Source of the DNA: Chondrus crispus
Taxonomy: Eukaryota > Rhodophyta > Florideophyceae > Gigartinales > Gigartinaceae
Length of the DNA: 64,000 nt
NCBI RefSeq assembly: GCF_000350225.1
Contig: NW_005179250.1
Location: 310,001-374,000, forward strand
Direction: 5' to 3'
Shown: positions 11,228 through 22,304 of the stretch, in pieces
How positions within the stretch are numbered: the first letter of the stretch is position 1
How the letters are laid out: every line of letters begins with the position of its first letter
Notes under the pieces: generated by a model
The model's database searches: none
Told to the model about the DNA's origin: nothing
What the model saw: the letters and a program-made list of their open reading frames with translations, nothing else
Program-made: the position numbers and the translations under genes

Positions 11228-13200
11228 TTCTATGCAGCACATCATATCAATCACACGCAGCCGCTATAAAAATTCAGCTTGGAACTGAATTCACCAGGTC
11301 AGAACAGCACGACTTACAGATCTTCTATAAGCGATTTGCCAGCAAAGAATTCATGCTTCATCAAACACAAGGACTGCTAACACACATCACCAAAAATGCA
11401 TACAACGCTGAAGAAAAAGAGTAAAAAAATTCATGCGACACTATTCGTGTCACCAAACTACCTCGAAATGCCAACATCATAACCAGCCACGTTCTGTATG
11501 AGATTAAAATCTAGATGACGTCGGAATGAAATGCAAGGCCCATGCAGCGCCACACGGAAATCTTGATCAAGATAAGGACGGCGTCCGCAAGGATTCAACA
11601 GCGTGCCCTCCTCTTGGAATGGCAATTTTACTCTCTATTTCAGTTCTTTGCAACTTCTTCATCACTAACATTGACATCAAAAGTGCTTTCTTGCAGTCTA
11701 GTGAATCTCAAAAAGATGTTTACGTGGTAACTCCACGTGAAAGTGCAAAGAGATACTTTTACTGGTTGCTAAAAGTTGCTTCATATGGCTTGGTCAACGC
11801 CAATGCCAAATGGTAATGCCACTCCGACACTACAATGTCCCGTATAGGTCTTGAGGTTGTTGCCTATGTACCTCAGTTATTCTTTCTTTTGGATGGAAAA
11901 TGGAATTCTGAAGCTCATTGTAGCCAACGTTGCGGACGATTTGTGGATTGGTGGAAGTGATGCAGATCGAGAAGCGTTTGTCAATGAGATATCTTCATTT
12001 TACGAAATTGGAACTCTTGTACATTGTAGTGCAGTGACCCTGTCTACCGTACGCCTATTCGCAGTCGTGGCAGGGCCGCGCTCCCTGCCTTTGACACGTG
12101 GATCGCACGTGTACAGTGCGTAGTGCAACGCCGTATTTTTACTTCCCACAATTTCTTGGATTTGCACCGGCGCGCTGGAGTGGGCCCCTAGACGTGACCA
12201 ACACGTGTACTGTAACAGATAGTAGAAAAGCGCCGGCGGACGTTTTGGATGAACTGTAGGTTGACAAGTGTACTTTAAGAGACAGTATCTAAAACGTTTG
12301 CGAACGTTTTGGATGATACCACAAGTGTTCAATACGTGTACCCTACGTGTACGAACGTATACGCACATGGAGCGCACAAGTTTCTACGCTAATTAGCGTC
12401 TAATGCCAAGTGGAAATTTTAATGGCAATGATTAATAATTAATTACCCATTTAATATTCAACGCCGACTACAGTGCTCTGCCTACATAGGTCCAGTGCCG
12501 GAGGGCGATATGGTAATGAGGCATGAAGTAGTTGGGCCCATTTCAGGTAAGATCCTATCTAGTTAGCAAACTCTGGTACCTGCTCCCTTAGCCGTCATCG
12601 TTTTTCTTGTTTTTCCTTTACTTTCTCCCTATTTTCTACATTTCTAAAGTACTTGTCTTCTTCGCTCTTCTATATGTCTCTTTGTTCTGTTCTCGAGCAA
12701 TGCTGTCGATAGCAGTTCGAGACGCGACCCGCACACTTTCTCCTGCTAGTTACTCGACCCCGAGTTCCCCTTCACGCGCTGACCGCGACTCTACCCGCAA
12801 TTCTCGCATTTCCTCTGAGCTACTACGGACAGACGGCCTCGAACACCGTGGTGGTGATTGGACATACCGCTTTGCCTCATAGCGAGATTTTTGCCCTTGT
12901 TGGCGAGTGTGTCCACTGCACTACATACATCTTCCTGGTACGTTCAATTTTTTGACTTATCGTCGAGCAAGAAGAGAGGTGTACAATCAGGTTGTCTGCT
13001 GATGACAAACTTCAAGCTGTGTCCGCACATACGTTGATGAGAGTTCGCCGCAAAAGCCCAGAAGATAATCTGAATTCAGTTGAGCTATTTCCCTATCAGT
13101 CCATTAATGGCAAATTGGGATTTTTAGGGACCACCTTGAGTCCTTTAGCCTCCGTCACGTCCAGTCATCTGCAAAAAACAGAAGGGTGAATCACTGTGCA
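11228..13200 (+). pseudogene. Outer copia reverse transcriptase, split
   Basis: The frame at 11526-11816 gives a copia RT core (KDGVRKDSTACPP, NIDIKSAFLQ, YGLVNANAKW). A separate frame at 11851-12024 gives the active-site block as VADDLWIGGS, where copia elements usually have Y[VM]DD. The frame then runs into a solo LTR at 12025 and resumes after 12925 (12992-13200: LSADDKLQAVSAHTL). Frame changes and in-frame stops are frequent. This was the polymerase that copies element RNA into DNA. Confidence 0.75.
12025..12925 (+). mobile_element. Solo LTR in the outer copia RT
   Basis: The segment begins TGTAGTGCAG and ends CTGCACTACA, a perfect 10-bp terminal inverted repeat typical of LTRs. It is flanked by the 5-bp duplication TACAT (12020-12024 and 12926-12930). 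Removing it and one TACAT restores the local copia frame (GTLVH followed by LPG). The C/T-rich right half resembles the LTR at 60150-60778, so the likely source is a gypsy family related to the element at the right end of the window. ACGTGTAC-type motifs recur inside it. Confidence 0.9.
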
Positions 13201-13830
13201 TGACCTCATCAAGCAAAGCACTATGTTGAAAATCGTCAAGCAGTATGGAACTGTCACCACATTCTCTAAGCCACTGTCTAGAGGACCCATCAACGCACTA
13301 TTGCCATATTTTCAGATGCTGGAAGGCTTTCTGATTATGGCTAGCTTGGATATGTCCGTGGACTGCTGATTGGACCTCTGACACATAGATCTTATATGCA
13401 TACTATTACTTGGGCTTCGTATTTTTCCCAAAGACCGCCAAAATCTATTGCGTCTGAATAAGTGCTTGCTGCAGGAGAAGCCGTAGATCAAGTAAAATTG
13501 ATTGCACAAGTCTACAAACGCTTGCGCATCACACAGCTGAATCTTTGTATAATTGTAGACGCCAAAGACCTTTTCTCATCACTTTCGACGTGCCAAACAC
13601 CCTAAGATAAGTCCATAACTGCAGATGTATCACTGTTGCGCTACCACTTCGAAACTCATCAGCTTGGCAAGGTCGTTTGGATACCATGTTCCGCCAATCC
13701 AGCAGACCCCTTAGCGACGCGCGACAGCCCGTTAGCCGAGACCTTAAAACCTATGCTCTTTGATGGAACACTTCCGCTACAGTTCAACAAGACAGACTCA
13801 AGATCTTCAAGTGCAGCTTTGGGATAGCTG
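13201..13830 (+). pseudogene. Outer copia RNase H remnant
   Basis: The plus-strand frame at 13636-13827 carries HLGxVVWIPCSANPADPLATR-type sequence, the usual C-terminal end of copia RNase H. The preceding 13200-13635 gives degenerate RNase H text in several frames. It ends 31 bp before the 3' LTR, as expected. Confidence 0.6.
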
Positions 13831-13860
13831 CGTACTTCGAAGGGGGAGGAGTACCAAGCA

Positions 13861-14050
13861 TGAGATGTACAGCTGTACAGCTATGCAAGTGTACAACATC
13901 AATGCAAGCTGATCATGGAATTTGATCTCCTGTGCAATTTACTGTAGATGATAATGCAGTAATTGCATGGCAAATGCATTCTAAGTCAGCCTTCTGATGT
14001 GCTTTTGCGAGTCAGATCGAAAAGTCGAATGCACTCCTCTTCAAGGTATT
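13861..14050 (+). repeat. 3' LTR of outer copia, left part
   Basis: It starts TGAGATGTACAGCTGT like 8035 and runs to CTTCAAGGTATT. At this point the second copia element is inserted. The sequence resumes at 31902 with ATATTGCCGTGCTT, whereas the uninterrupted 5' LTR reads AAGGTATTGCCGTGCTT. Confidence 0.88.
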
Positions 14051-14470
14051 TGATGAAACAGGGATCTCGGACCCGCCGATTATGTCAGTCGGCGACAAGA
14101 AGATTACAGTAACACCCCCCGGAGAGTCAGCCGGATCCTGATCGCTTCTCCCAGGATCCCGATCAACAGTACAGTGCCTCCGCCCGATCCCGAACAGAGA
14201 AACTGTCCCTGTCTTTCGCTTCAGCTTTTTAGTATCACAACCTTCTCCAGCACCGAAGAGGAGAGAACACATAGACGAACGACTCACAGAATAAACTCAA
14301 CCAACTTACGCGAGAAGACCCTCGCCCGGCAGGAGCCTGCCCTCAACCCCCGGCGTTGTAACGCCCTCAAAACTGCCCGTACACGCACTAACCCTCTGCA
14401 GAATCTTAACGATTCATTGTTACACACACTGAAGAGATCATTCTCTTCTCCCAATATTGATGTTACAACA
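14051..14470 (+). repeat. 5' LTR of inner copia
   Basis: 420 bp, TGATGAAACA...GTTACAACA, paired with 31481-31901. Confidence 0.92.
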
Positions 14471-14562
14471 CTTGCAATTTTATGGTACATCAACCTGAAC
14501 TAAACTCGATCTGAAAAAGCTGAGTCTTTTTGTGGTGCTGTTGCCGAGTTTGACTACACGCC

Positions 14563-16322
14563 ATGCCGAACACAGAAACTGCCTATGAATGCACAGATTC
14601 CTCCGAAATGTTTTCGGAAGGTACGGCGGGCCAAGTAATGAAAGAGCTAGATAAGGTCAATCGATCACACCGCGGAATCGACTATATCTGTGAACAAGTC
14701 ATAGAAGCTCTGAAATGTCCTGTTGCTAATGTTTTCGTGTTTTTGCAAGAACGTTTGTCGCCAGATGTCATATTGCCTGAACAAAGTCTTGTTGACCATC
14801 AAGTTTTCCATTCTGTGCGAAAGATAATGGAACTATCTGGCACTGCTGTTGACTGCAGCAGAGGCGTATTAATGGCCAAGAAGATCGTGGATGCCCTTTA
14901 TTCGAATTTGCCAGATGTTTAGAAGAAGCACGCAAAATGCTGGAAAACTTCAAACAATATGGCACCCTCCGTCCTAATGCTTCCACCGCACGGGATAATT
15001 ATGAAACTCAGACGGGCCACGCAAACATGACATATAGACCCAACGCTAACGCTACAAACCATGACTCAGCCGTAAATGTAAGTGGTTCACGAAGTCGACC
15101 TTGCTTGCATGCAGTACCAGAAGTTCCTGGGAGTGGCGAGCTAAAAAATAATGATCCCCGATCTCGGGTTGTGAATCAGAACCCATACCAGTCTGGATTG
15201 AGTCCTGCAAAGAACCGCCAATCAGTGGCAAGCGGATTCTCACAGCTCGGGAGCAAATTCTCAGGTTCACCTGGGACAGGACAACGGCTGCATGTTGTCA
15301 AGAGAAGTTTCATGGAACTGATTTTTGAGCAAGAAATCACTGCAGATCAACAAGTACAGTTGGTACATAACTGTTTATCAGGAATTGCGAACAAATGTTT
15401 TACTCATCGGTGCGCAACTCATCTCCTGATATGGACGCAGCTTTTTCCCGGCTCGAAAGTCGTTTCGACTCCAAACAACACCAAGCCGAAGCCTTGAACT
15501 ACCTCAAACGTCTAACATTCGTGGGCATAAAGAATGAAAAGTGATGCAGTGATATTGAAGTTATTAACGAGGCACACGCTAGAATCTTGGAGTACATACC
15601 TCAATGTGGACCTTCATTTCAAAGATGCCACCAAGATGGGCACATGTAAACGATTATGGCTGACATTGTACACAGCGAAGACTGGGCAGGAGCTGTGCTG
15701 GCCGCGCAAATTACATCTGATGGCACCAGAAATTCAATGGATTACAACTCATTCAACAGTATGCTTACATCAGGCCTGACACTTCGCAAAAATCGACAGA
15801 AGTCTCAACATCGCACTACTGATACTGTATTCTATGGTGAAAGGTACGGTCGAACCCCCAGCAACTCTCGTAACGGTCGCCTGGATCCCTCTCGCCGAAA
15901 AGGACCACGCCGATCGCCCTCGGAACTGGTTGCACTCAAAGCCAGAAACGAATTGTTTACGCTGCGGCCGTATCGGCCATTGGAAGGACGAGTGCCCAGA
16001 CCGCAACTAGTCCATGACCGAGATAATTCGATCGCGTATCAGAGAAAAAGGAGATAATGACCGAGCTGCCGCAGAGATCCTTTTTGCAATTGGCACGGAT
16101 GATGACGATTACAACGAATTCATCCAGACAACTGGACCGGAAATGCAAGAAGAGCACCCACAAGGTAATAGTTTTGAAGTCATGCTGGCTGAAGAAATCG
16201 GGACTGAAGACGCCTCAGTTGAACTCGGAAACACATTTGAAACTCTGTTTGCAGCTGACACGAATCACACCTCGGAGCACCTTCATAACCAATTCGATAC
16301 TTCCGCGGAGAAGGATTTTTAG
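14563..16322 (+). pseudogene. Inner copia gag, frameshifted
   Basis: An ATG at 14563 opens a 119-codon frame. It is followed by frames at 14937-15497, 15534-15779 and 15656-16057. Between them they spell a copia-type gag ending in a zinc knuckle at 15954-15995 (C-L-R-C-G-R-I-G-H-W-K-D-E-C, the canonical CX2CX4HX4C), which lies in yet another frame. A TAG follows at 16008-16010. An acidic region (DDDDYNEFIQ) comes next at 16014-16322, before the protease. The number of frame changes shows long decay. Confidence 0.65.
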
Positions 16323-16554
16323 AAGCCAGCGTATTTGCCGTGGATCACACGCTGGCCAATGAAGTTTCACCCCTCGCACCGCATACCGCTCACACTCTAC
16401 ATCCACTACTACGATCCGAGCGGGGGTTGCCCCAGCTATTTTTCTTGCTAATAGAAGGCACCACATAGGTCGCTTCCGATGGAAAAGAAAGCATCCTTGC
16501 TCTACAGTTCCGGCAAATGTTTAAGATCTCTCGCTGTCACTCCGAAACGCTCGT

Positions 16555-17361
16555 GTGTATGCCTCCAGTCGGGCTCCTCGTTTTCATGCGGCCTGCATGG
16601 ACATTGGATCCCCTCGATCCCTCATCGGCATGAACCAAGCACGTGCGTACTGTTGTGACATGGGACTGAGATCCCAAACAACCCCCTCATCCGAGACCTG
16701 CAGTTTCGGTACATACCCTACAAAGTCCATCGGAAAGATGACTATCATTCTACCCACGCCAGGCCAGACGCTCCCAGTCCATGTCCAGGTCGTGGCTGAA
16801 GATATTCCCCTGTTGATTGGATTGGATGTCATGGACCAATACGCGTTGCAACCTCTCGTTATTGAGAACGCACTGGAAAGCGTGAGAGAAAAGTGGAAGA
16901 TACCTCTGAAGCGGAAATTTGGTCACTTGTACATGTGCTGGACCCCCACCATGTTCCAAACATTCTACACTCGACCCCAGCTAGAGAGACTCCACAAACA
17001 CCTCCTGCACCCCTCTGCCAGAAAGCTTTACGAATTGTTGCGAAAATCGAGTACCAAGAAACTCCCTTCGAAAACTCTGGACACACTGCGGGAAATATCT
17101 AAGGCATGCGAAACATGTGTCATGTATTCACCACAACAGCTTACCTTCCAAATACGCCAATCAGATAGGATCAAGTTCAATCAACGTGTCATACTTGATC
17201 TTATGTTCCTTAAGGACAAGAAAGGAATCAGTCGACCAGTACTGCATGCCATCGATGCCGGAACCCGATTTAGCGCAGCGCAATTTCTAAAAGCCTCTGA
17301 TGTGGATACGGTATGGAATACATTTCTCAGGGCATATGAGATAACCAATGTACGGAGATGA
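16555..17361 (+). pseudogene. Inner copia protease and integrase N-part
   Basis: A 268-codon frame contains CMDIGSPRSLIG, an aspartic protease active site with Ile in place of Ser/Thr (DIG for D[ST]G). It is followed by PLLIGLDVMDQ (the protease flap and ILG-type region), an HHCC zinc-binding stretch (LHKHLLHPSARKL, then CETC), and the start of the integrase core (VILDLMFL, HAIDAGTRF). It ends at a stop created inside the 56-bp palindrome at 17338-17393. The integrase continues in another frame at 17358. Confidence 0.75.
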
Positions 17362-17393
17362 CCATATGGTCATCTCCGTACATTGGTTATCTC
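17338..17393. repeat. 56-bp perfect palindrome in integrase
   Basis: Twenty-eight bases on each side of the centre (CCATATGG) pair with no mismatch. It lies exactly where the integrase frame changes from phase 1 to phase 0, so it marks the lesion in this gene. Confidence 0.97.
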
Positions 17394-17873
17394 GAAAGCA
17401 TGTTGACAGACCAAGGTTCAATCTTCCTATCCACAGAATGGCGTTTTAATTGCGACCGCGTAGACATTTCCTTGCAAAACACGGGTACAGAGAGCCATAA
17501 TTCCTTAGGCATTGGAGAAAAATACCATTCGACATTGCGCACGATTTACAACAAGGTGGCCCATGAGCACCCAGATCTAGCAAGAGATGTCGCTCTGGCT
17601 CTTGCTGTACAAGCGATGAACTGTACGGTTGGACCACATGGACTCTTCCCGTCCCTGTTGGTGTTTGGAGTTCTTCCCAAGCTCCCTTTGGGTCCTGTTA
17701 AGTCATTCCCAGCACAACGAGAAAGGCTGAGGGCCGCCTCAACTGCTCGGGAGGAATACGAACGCTATTTGTCAAAGACACTCGTGGTAAGAGGTCTCCG
17801 ATTGCGCCCTTCACCGGCCTCCAATCATGTTTACACACCTGGAGATTTCGTGTATGCATATCGAGAACGATGA
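17358..17873 (+). pseudogene. Inner copia integrase C-part
   Basis: It resumes the integrase with YIGYLESMLTDQGS (second Asp) and GTESHNSLGIGEKYHSTLR (Glu region), followed by the C-terminal HGLFPSLLVFG segment. The phase differs from the upstream half because of the palindrome. It ends at TGA before the reverse transcriptase. Confidence 0.75.
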
Positions 17874-18364
17874 AGACACTATACGGGTCCCCACCTCATT
17901 TCATCCGTAGACGGAAAATGCGTACGAATTCACACAGGTGAGCGCACAGGCCCCCGACCTTTCAATATCGCGCAATTGCGCCAAGCACTGATTGCCCGGC
18001 ACCCCACATACGACGAACAACTCTCATCCATGGATAGCCCAGCCCTCATTATATTTCATACCGAAACGATAAGACCCGAAGACCCGCGTTCGGAACAATT
18101 CAGTGACGCAAAACGGAAAGAAATTCTCGGTCTCATCGAGAAGGGCACCTTCAGGATCGTCCGCAAGGAAGAGGCCGGGCAAGATCCTAATGTTGTACCC
18201 TCTCGCTATTTCTTGACCATCAAGCACAGTGGGGATGAAAAGCCAGTATATAAAGCCCGATTGGTTCTGGAAGGGCACAGGGACAAAGTCAAACTCTCGA
18301 TGGCGCACAATACGTAAGACCTGAAGGCTTCTTCTATGAGTTTGGTCTTTGCCCTGGCGACCAT

Positions 18365-18958
18365 TGTGGTATAACTACCTTCGTCCCGACCACTCGGAAA
18401 CGAGAGGGGTTAGAGGTAAGGGAGCGCGCGCCGCTGGGTAACACACGCGCGAACGCAAACCGTACGGAAGGACTCGAAAAGAGGGAAGGCTCACGTGGCC
18501 GGTGACGCGCAGCCGGTCGGTGGTGTTAGATCCGGACGGGCGGTCACGGGTTAGAAGCCTTAGACTAAAAGGGAAACTGGAACGGGATAGCAATTAGCCG
18601 TAAAGGGAAGGGAGGCGAGTCTGCCCCCGTTTACTGGAACGGGGCAGGTGCCCCCGGTCTTAGCCCCTAAGTGGGACGCCAGGACACCTGTCCCGCTACA
18701 GTAGCTGTTACTTACTGTATACCAGCTACTGTGCTAAATTGGCTAATTTGTGCCATTAACTACTAATTGCTAATTACTTATCGGACGGGTCGCACACGTC
18801 TGCCCGGGGCCACGACCGGCGTCGATGGTTATGCCACGTGTACGCCGTGGAGGTACTACTGCGCTTTCAGAGGGCGCGTGCACGATTGCTACAGTAATAA
18901 CCGCCCGTCCAGGCGGTGCTCATCTCCCATCGGGGTCGTGGTGTGGAATCGTACCACA
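18365..18958 (-). repeat. 3' LTR of chromodomain gypsy
   Basis: 594 bp, paired with 29635-30229. The minus-strand tract AAAGAAGGGGGTC (18971-18959) directly before it is a polypurine tract for plus-strand priming. Confidence 0.93.
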
Positions 18959-18971
18959 GACCCCCTTCTTT

Positions 18972-19895
18972 ACTTCGCGACACGTCCCCGTCGCGGCTGG
19001 GGGTTGACGTGACCGGCTTGCAGGGTGTCCCATCCGTACGGAGAAGCTCGCGCCGACCACAGGGGCGCGGGCGGACTACGGCCAACTCCATAGGGGAGCC
19101 TATGGAGTTTTTGGTATTTAACCGCGTCGGATCCCTTGGCGCTGCAATGGGTCCCCTCACGCTGTCCTGTTCTTCCACATCACCCCACACCCCACACCCC
19201 ATTACCTCCATTTCCACATCTCGCCTCATCCCCCTGTCCTCTCCCTGCATGGACAACCAATCATCCTAGCGGGGTCGCCCCCTCGGGCTCAGCTCCCTGC
19301 GGCGCCAGCCGCGCCGGTACCGACCTTTCACCCGGCGCTGGCGGTGGGCCCCGTGGGCCGACCCGCGACGAGCATCGCAGCGCCCCGGGTGCGGGCTTCG
19401 GGCGCGGGGGTTCTTCCCTCGCGCGGCCCTACCGCTGTCCAAGGTCCCCTGCCGCGCCCTCTGCGCTCAGCCCCGGCTCCCCAAGTCGGCGAGACGACCG
19501 TACTGAGACGGTCCCCCGATTGGGTTGTAGCCGCGGGGCAGGCGGCGGCCGGAGCGGATTACCATCCGGCACCGCCGGACCCGTACGCGACCACGCCCCC
19601 GGCGAGCGAGGCTCCGCCGTCCGGCTGGCTCCGGACGGGTGTTCGTGCCGTTCGGGGTTTACTGCCCGGGGCCGAGTTAGACCACGGGATTCCCCGGGGT
19701 GGTCGCAATCCCTCACAGGCGCAGCCGCCGATGTCCGTCGAGGCTTACATCGGGACGGCCTTCCCCGATGCCGCTCGGTTTGGGGCCATCCCCAGGCGGC
19801 GGGGTATCCGCACGGCCTCCCCTCGCGGACGAGTCCACCGAGACAACCGCCCGGCCGCTTGGAGGACCCGCTGGGTCCACGTGCCCCACTGCGTG
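18972..19895. other. Leader between 3' LTR and antisense ORF
   Basis: The plus strand is pyrimidine-rich at about 19140-19260 (CACCCCACACCCCATT), a second polypurine stretch on the sense strand of the element. Frames on both strands are open because of high GC, but I see no conserved motif before the antisense ORF start proposed at 19896. Coding upstream of that ATG is possible. Confidence 0.4.
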
Positions 19896-21565
19896 ATGGC
19901 GGATTCCCGCTCGGATCTCCTGTACATCCGCTGTGCGGGTGAGGACCAGTACCATTCGCGGTTGTTCGACCTCTTCGAGAGGTTCGGCGAGGACGTGGAT
20001 CCTAAGCCCCACGTGCAGTTGGTGGCATTCCCCCGCCCGTTCGACCGGTGGTACAGCGTGGCCAACCGTGTGCGGTGGGGCGAGAATTCCGCCAAGGAGA
20101 GCCGGCTGCGGTGTCGCCGCGCCGATGCCTACTTCCACATGTGGCACACGACGGAATTCTTCGCCGTGCCCACGGGGGCCAGGGGCAGCTATACCCAGCC
20201 TTACCGAACGGTTGGAGCAATCTGGAAGCTCCACAGTACCTCTGCGTACCCACGCCCAGCGTGCTGGCGTTTGCCGCAGCGCGGTGGATGCCGGACGGTT
20301 CCTTTGGGCGAGAGGCGACGCCCTGGATGCGTCGACTGATCGACGCCATCTTGCTCTCGGAGTGGGCCGTCCTGGCGTTGCTGTGTTTCCTACACGCCGC
20401 ACAGGACAGCCTCCCGTTCTTCACAAAGTGTCCGGACCCTCGCCTAGCGAGCCGGACCGGGAACGAACACGGCGAGCGAGGCTCTCTCTTCCGGTTATTG
20501 GCGGGGCTTCTGCACCTCATCCGATCGGTCGGGGTGGCCGCCATCCTCGAGGGGACGTCATTCGACCCGGTTGGCGCGGAGGCCATCCTCGATTTTTCCG
20601 AACGGTTGGACTGGTCCCTCCGGGAGCGCGGCGACTTCGTGTGGTACAGTTGGGCCCGCGGCTGCTCCCTGCCGATGCCGCATTGGGATGGTACGTCGGC
20701 GGAGGCCGACAGCTGGTACGACCTCCTGCCCGACGACGGGTCGCCGTCGTACGGTGCGGTCATCGCCTTCGGTGACGGGTGGGGCGCCGCGGTTGCTTCC
20801 GCCGGAACCCCCGCCGAACCGTCCGTCGGGTCTCCGCCCGTGTGAACCGCGTCGGTCGTACTAATGCCGGGGGACACCGCCCTCGGAGAGGGCCTTCCAG
20901 TCGGTCCCTCGCCGCCTCCTACGGTGGGCGACGCGATCACTGCCGATTCTCCGCCTGTGACCACGAAAGCGCCGGCCACGGAAACGCCGGTCATGGAAGT
21001 GCCGGTAACGGACCCCGCTCCGGTGGGGGCCCCTCCGGAGGTTCCTACTGTCGAGCTTGCCGGGGACAACCTCCCTGCGGTGACTACCGGATCGGTGCCG
21101 GGCCCCGCCGTCTTCCCCGTCAGCGAGATGACCGCGACGGGGACACAGACCCCCTCGGTGGCGGCCGGTGGGGCCCCGAGTGAGGCGCCAGCAAACGAAG
21201 CCCCCGTCTTGGTCCCGGACGCGCAGGCCGCCCTGCGCGCTCTGCAGACGGAGTGCGGCTACGCGGGGGTCCCTGCACCGACCACCCTTGCGGCGGCTTT
21301 GGAGTCCGCGCGCGCCTGGCTGGTCGAGGCGACTCAGCTCAGGGCGCGGGTGGCCGGCCTGCAGTTCGCCATCCGCCAACGCGACACTGGCGAGGATCTC
21401 CTGCGCAGTGAGACGATGGCGCGGATCCGTTCGGCACAGGACCACCTCGCCGTCTTGAGTGAGCAGGTTTCCGCGAAGAGGCCGTACGGTACCGTCGACG
21501 CTGATCCCGCCAGCGCGGCGGCGCAGGGGGCGGAGCCCTCTGCCAAACGTCAACGCCGCGAGTGA
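19896..21565 (+). pseudogene. Antisense accessory ORF of gypsy (broken copy)
   Basis: Strand is opposite to gag-pol. From ATG 19896 (MADSRSDLLYIRCAG) the frame is open in phase 0 to about 20200. It then continues in phase 2 with a helical hydrophobic block (LLSEWAVLALLCFLHAAQD), ERGDFVWYSWARG and a TGA at 20843-20845. The same phase continues as a Pro/Thr/Ala-rich linker and a C-terminal helical, probably coiled segment (AALRALQTECGYAGVPAP) ending AKRQRRE, a basic tail. Total length (about 556 codons) and motif order match the intact antisense ORF at 56559-58250. One frameshift and one stop make this copy broken. No known domain recognised; function unknown. Confidence 0.65.
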
Positions 21566-21720
21566 TGCCAGCGGGGGAGGCCGTGAGAGTAGCGAACCGC
21601 CTCCGGGGACCAGGTCCCGTCCATTCCAGTAAATTGCGCGAGGGATGCCAGCGGGGGAGGCGGCGAGAGTAGCGAACCGCCCCCGGGGACCAGGTCCCGT
21701 CCATTCCAGTAAATTGCCCC
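21564..21720. repeat. Tandem repeat, 2 x 80 bp
   Basis: The unit begins GATGCCAGCGGGGGAGGC and ends near CAGTAAATTGC. The two copies (21564-21643, 21644-21720) start within the stop region of the antisense ORF and form its 3' flank. Confidence 0.85.
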
Positions 21721-22304
21721 CTTCTTGTCCTTTCTCTTCCTCCTCTTCACTGCCCTTCCCGCTCGGTACTGTAGTCCCTCCGCGCCGGTCGGGTCCGGCG
21801 CGGGGCAGGGGTCGTGTGAAGCATTGCTCGCGCACCCGCGGCGGGGGCTTGCCGCCCAGCGGGGGCTCCGGCGCCTCCTCGCCCGTGACACCCCCAGCCG
21901 TGGCTCCGCCGCTCCGGTAGGCGAGGGCTCGGGCGCCACTACAGCGCCACTTCCCCCACCTGTTCGCCGGTTGTCCTCGTGGCGGCCGGGTTACCCTCTG
22001 GCTCATGCCGGCGAGACTCCGCGCGGTGAGTGTCCCAAGTGTTCGCGGGGCGGGTCCCCCAGTTACCCCCGCGACACTGGAGGACACCCGTCCGGTAGGT
22101 AATTTTGGCCGGATTTTACCGCCCCGCGACGGGTGGCCTTGTCAGCGCGTTGACGAGCTCCGATTGGGCACTTCCCGAGGATCGGAGACGTCTTGAACCG
22201 CCTCCGTGGTCCAGCGGCCACACGTGGCGGGCGGTGTATGCCGCTCGCGCAACACGTGGTCCACAGTGCCCTGGAGCCCCGGCGAGGTCGTCCCCATACG
22301 GTAT
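21721..22304. other. GC-rich spacer between integrase and antisense ORF
   Basis: The spacer between two convergent reading frames. Long frames are open here only through high GC; I see no motif that supports a gene. Confidence 0.4.

Noticed and set aside
19136-19942. 268-codon plus-strand frame
   Set aside because: Overlaps the start of the accessory ORF in another phase and is Pro/Arg/Gly-rich as expected from base composition.
20861-22087. 408-codon open frame on the minus strand
   Set aside because: Lies opposite the antisense accessory ORF in GC-rich DNA, with Arg/Gly-rich low-complexity text and no motif; a shadow frame.
18365-22304. Envelope-like gene downstream of integrase
   Set aside because: The ORF there is on the opposite strand, lacks a signal peptide and a clear fusion or transmembrane layout.
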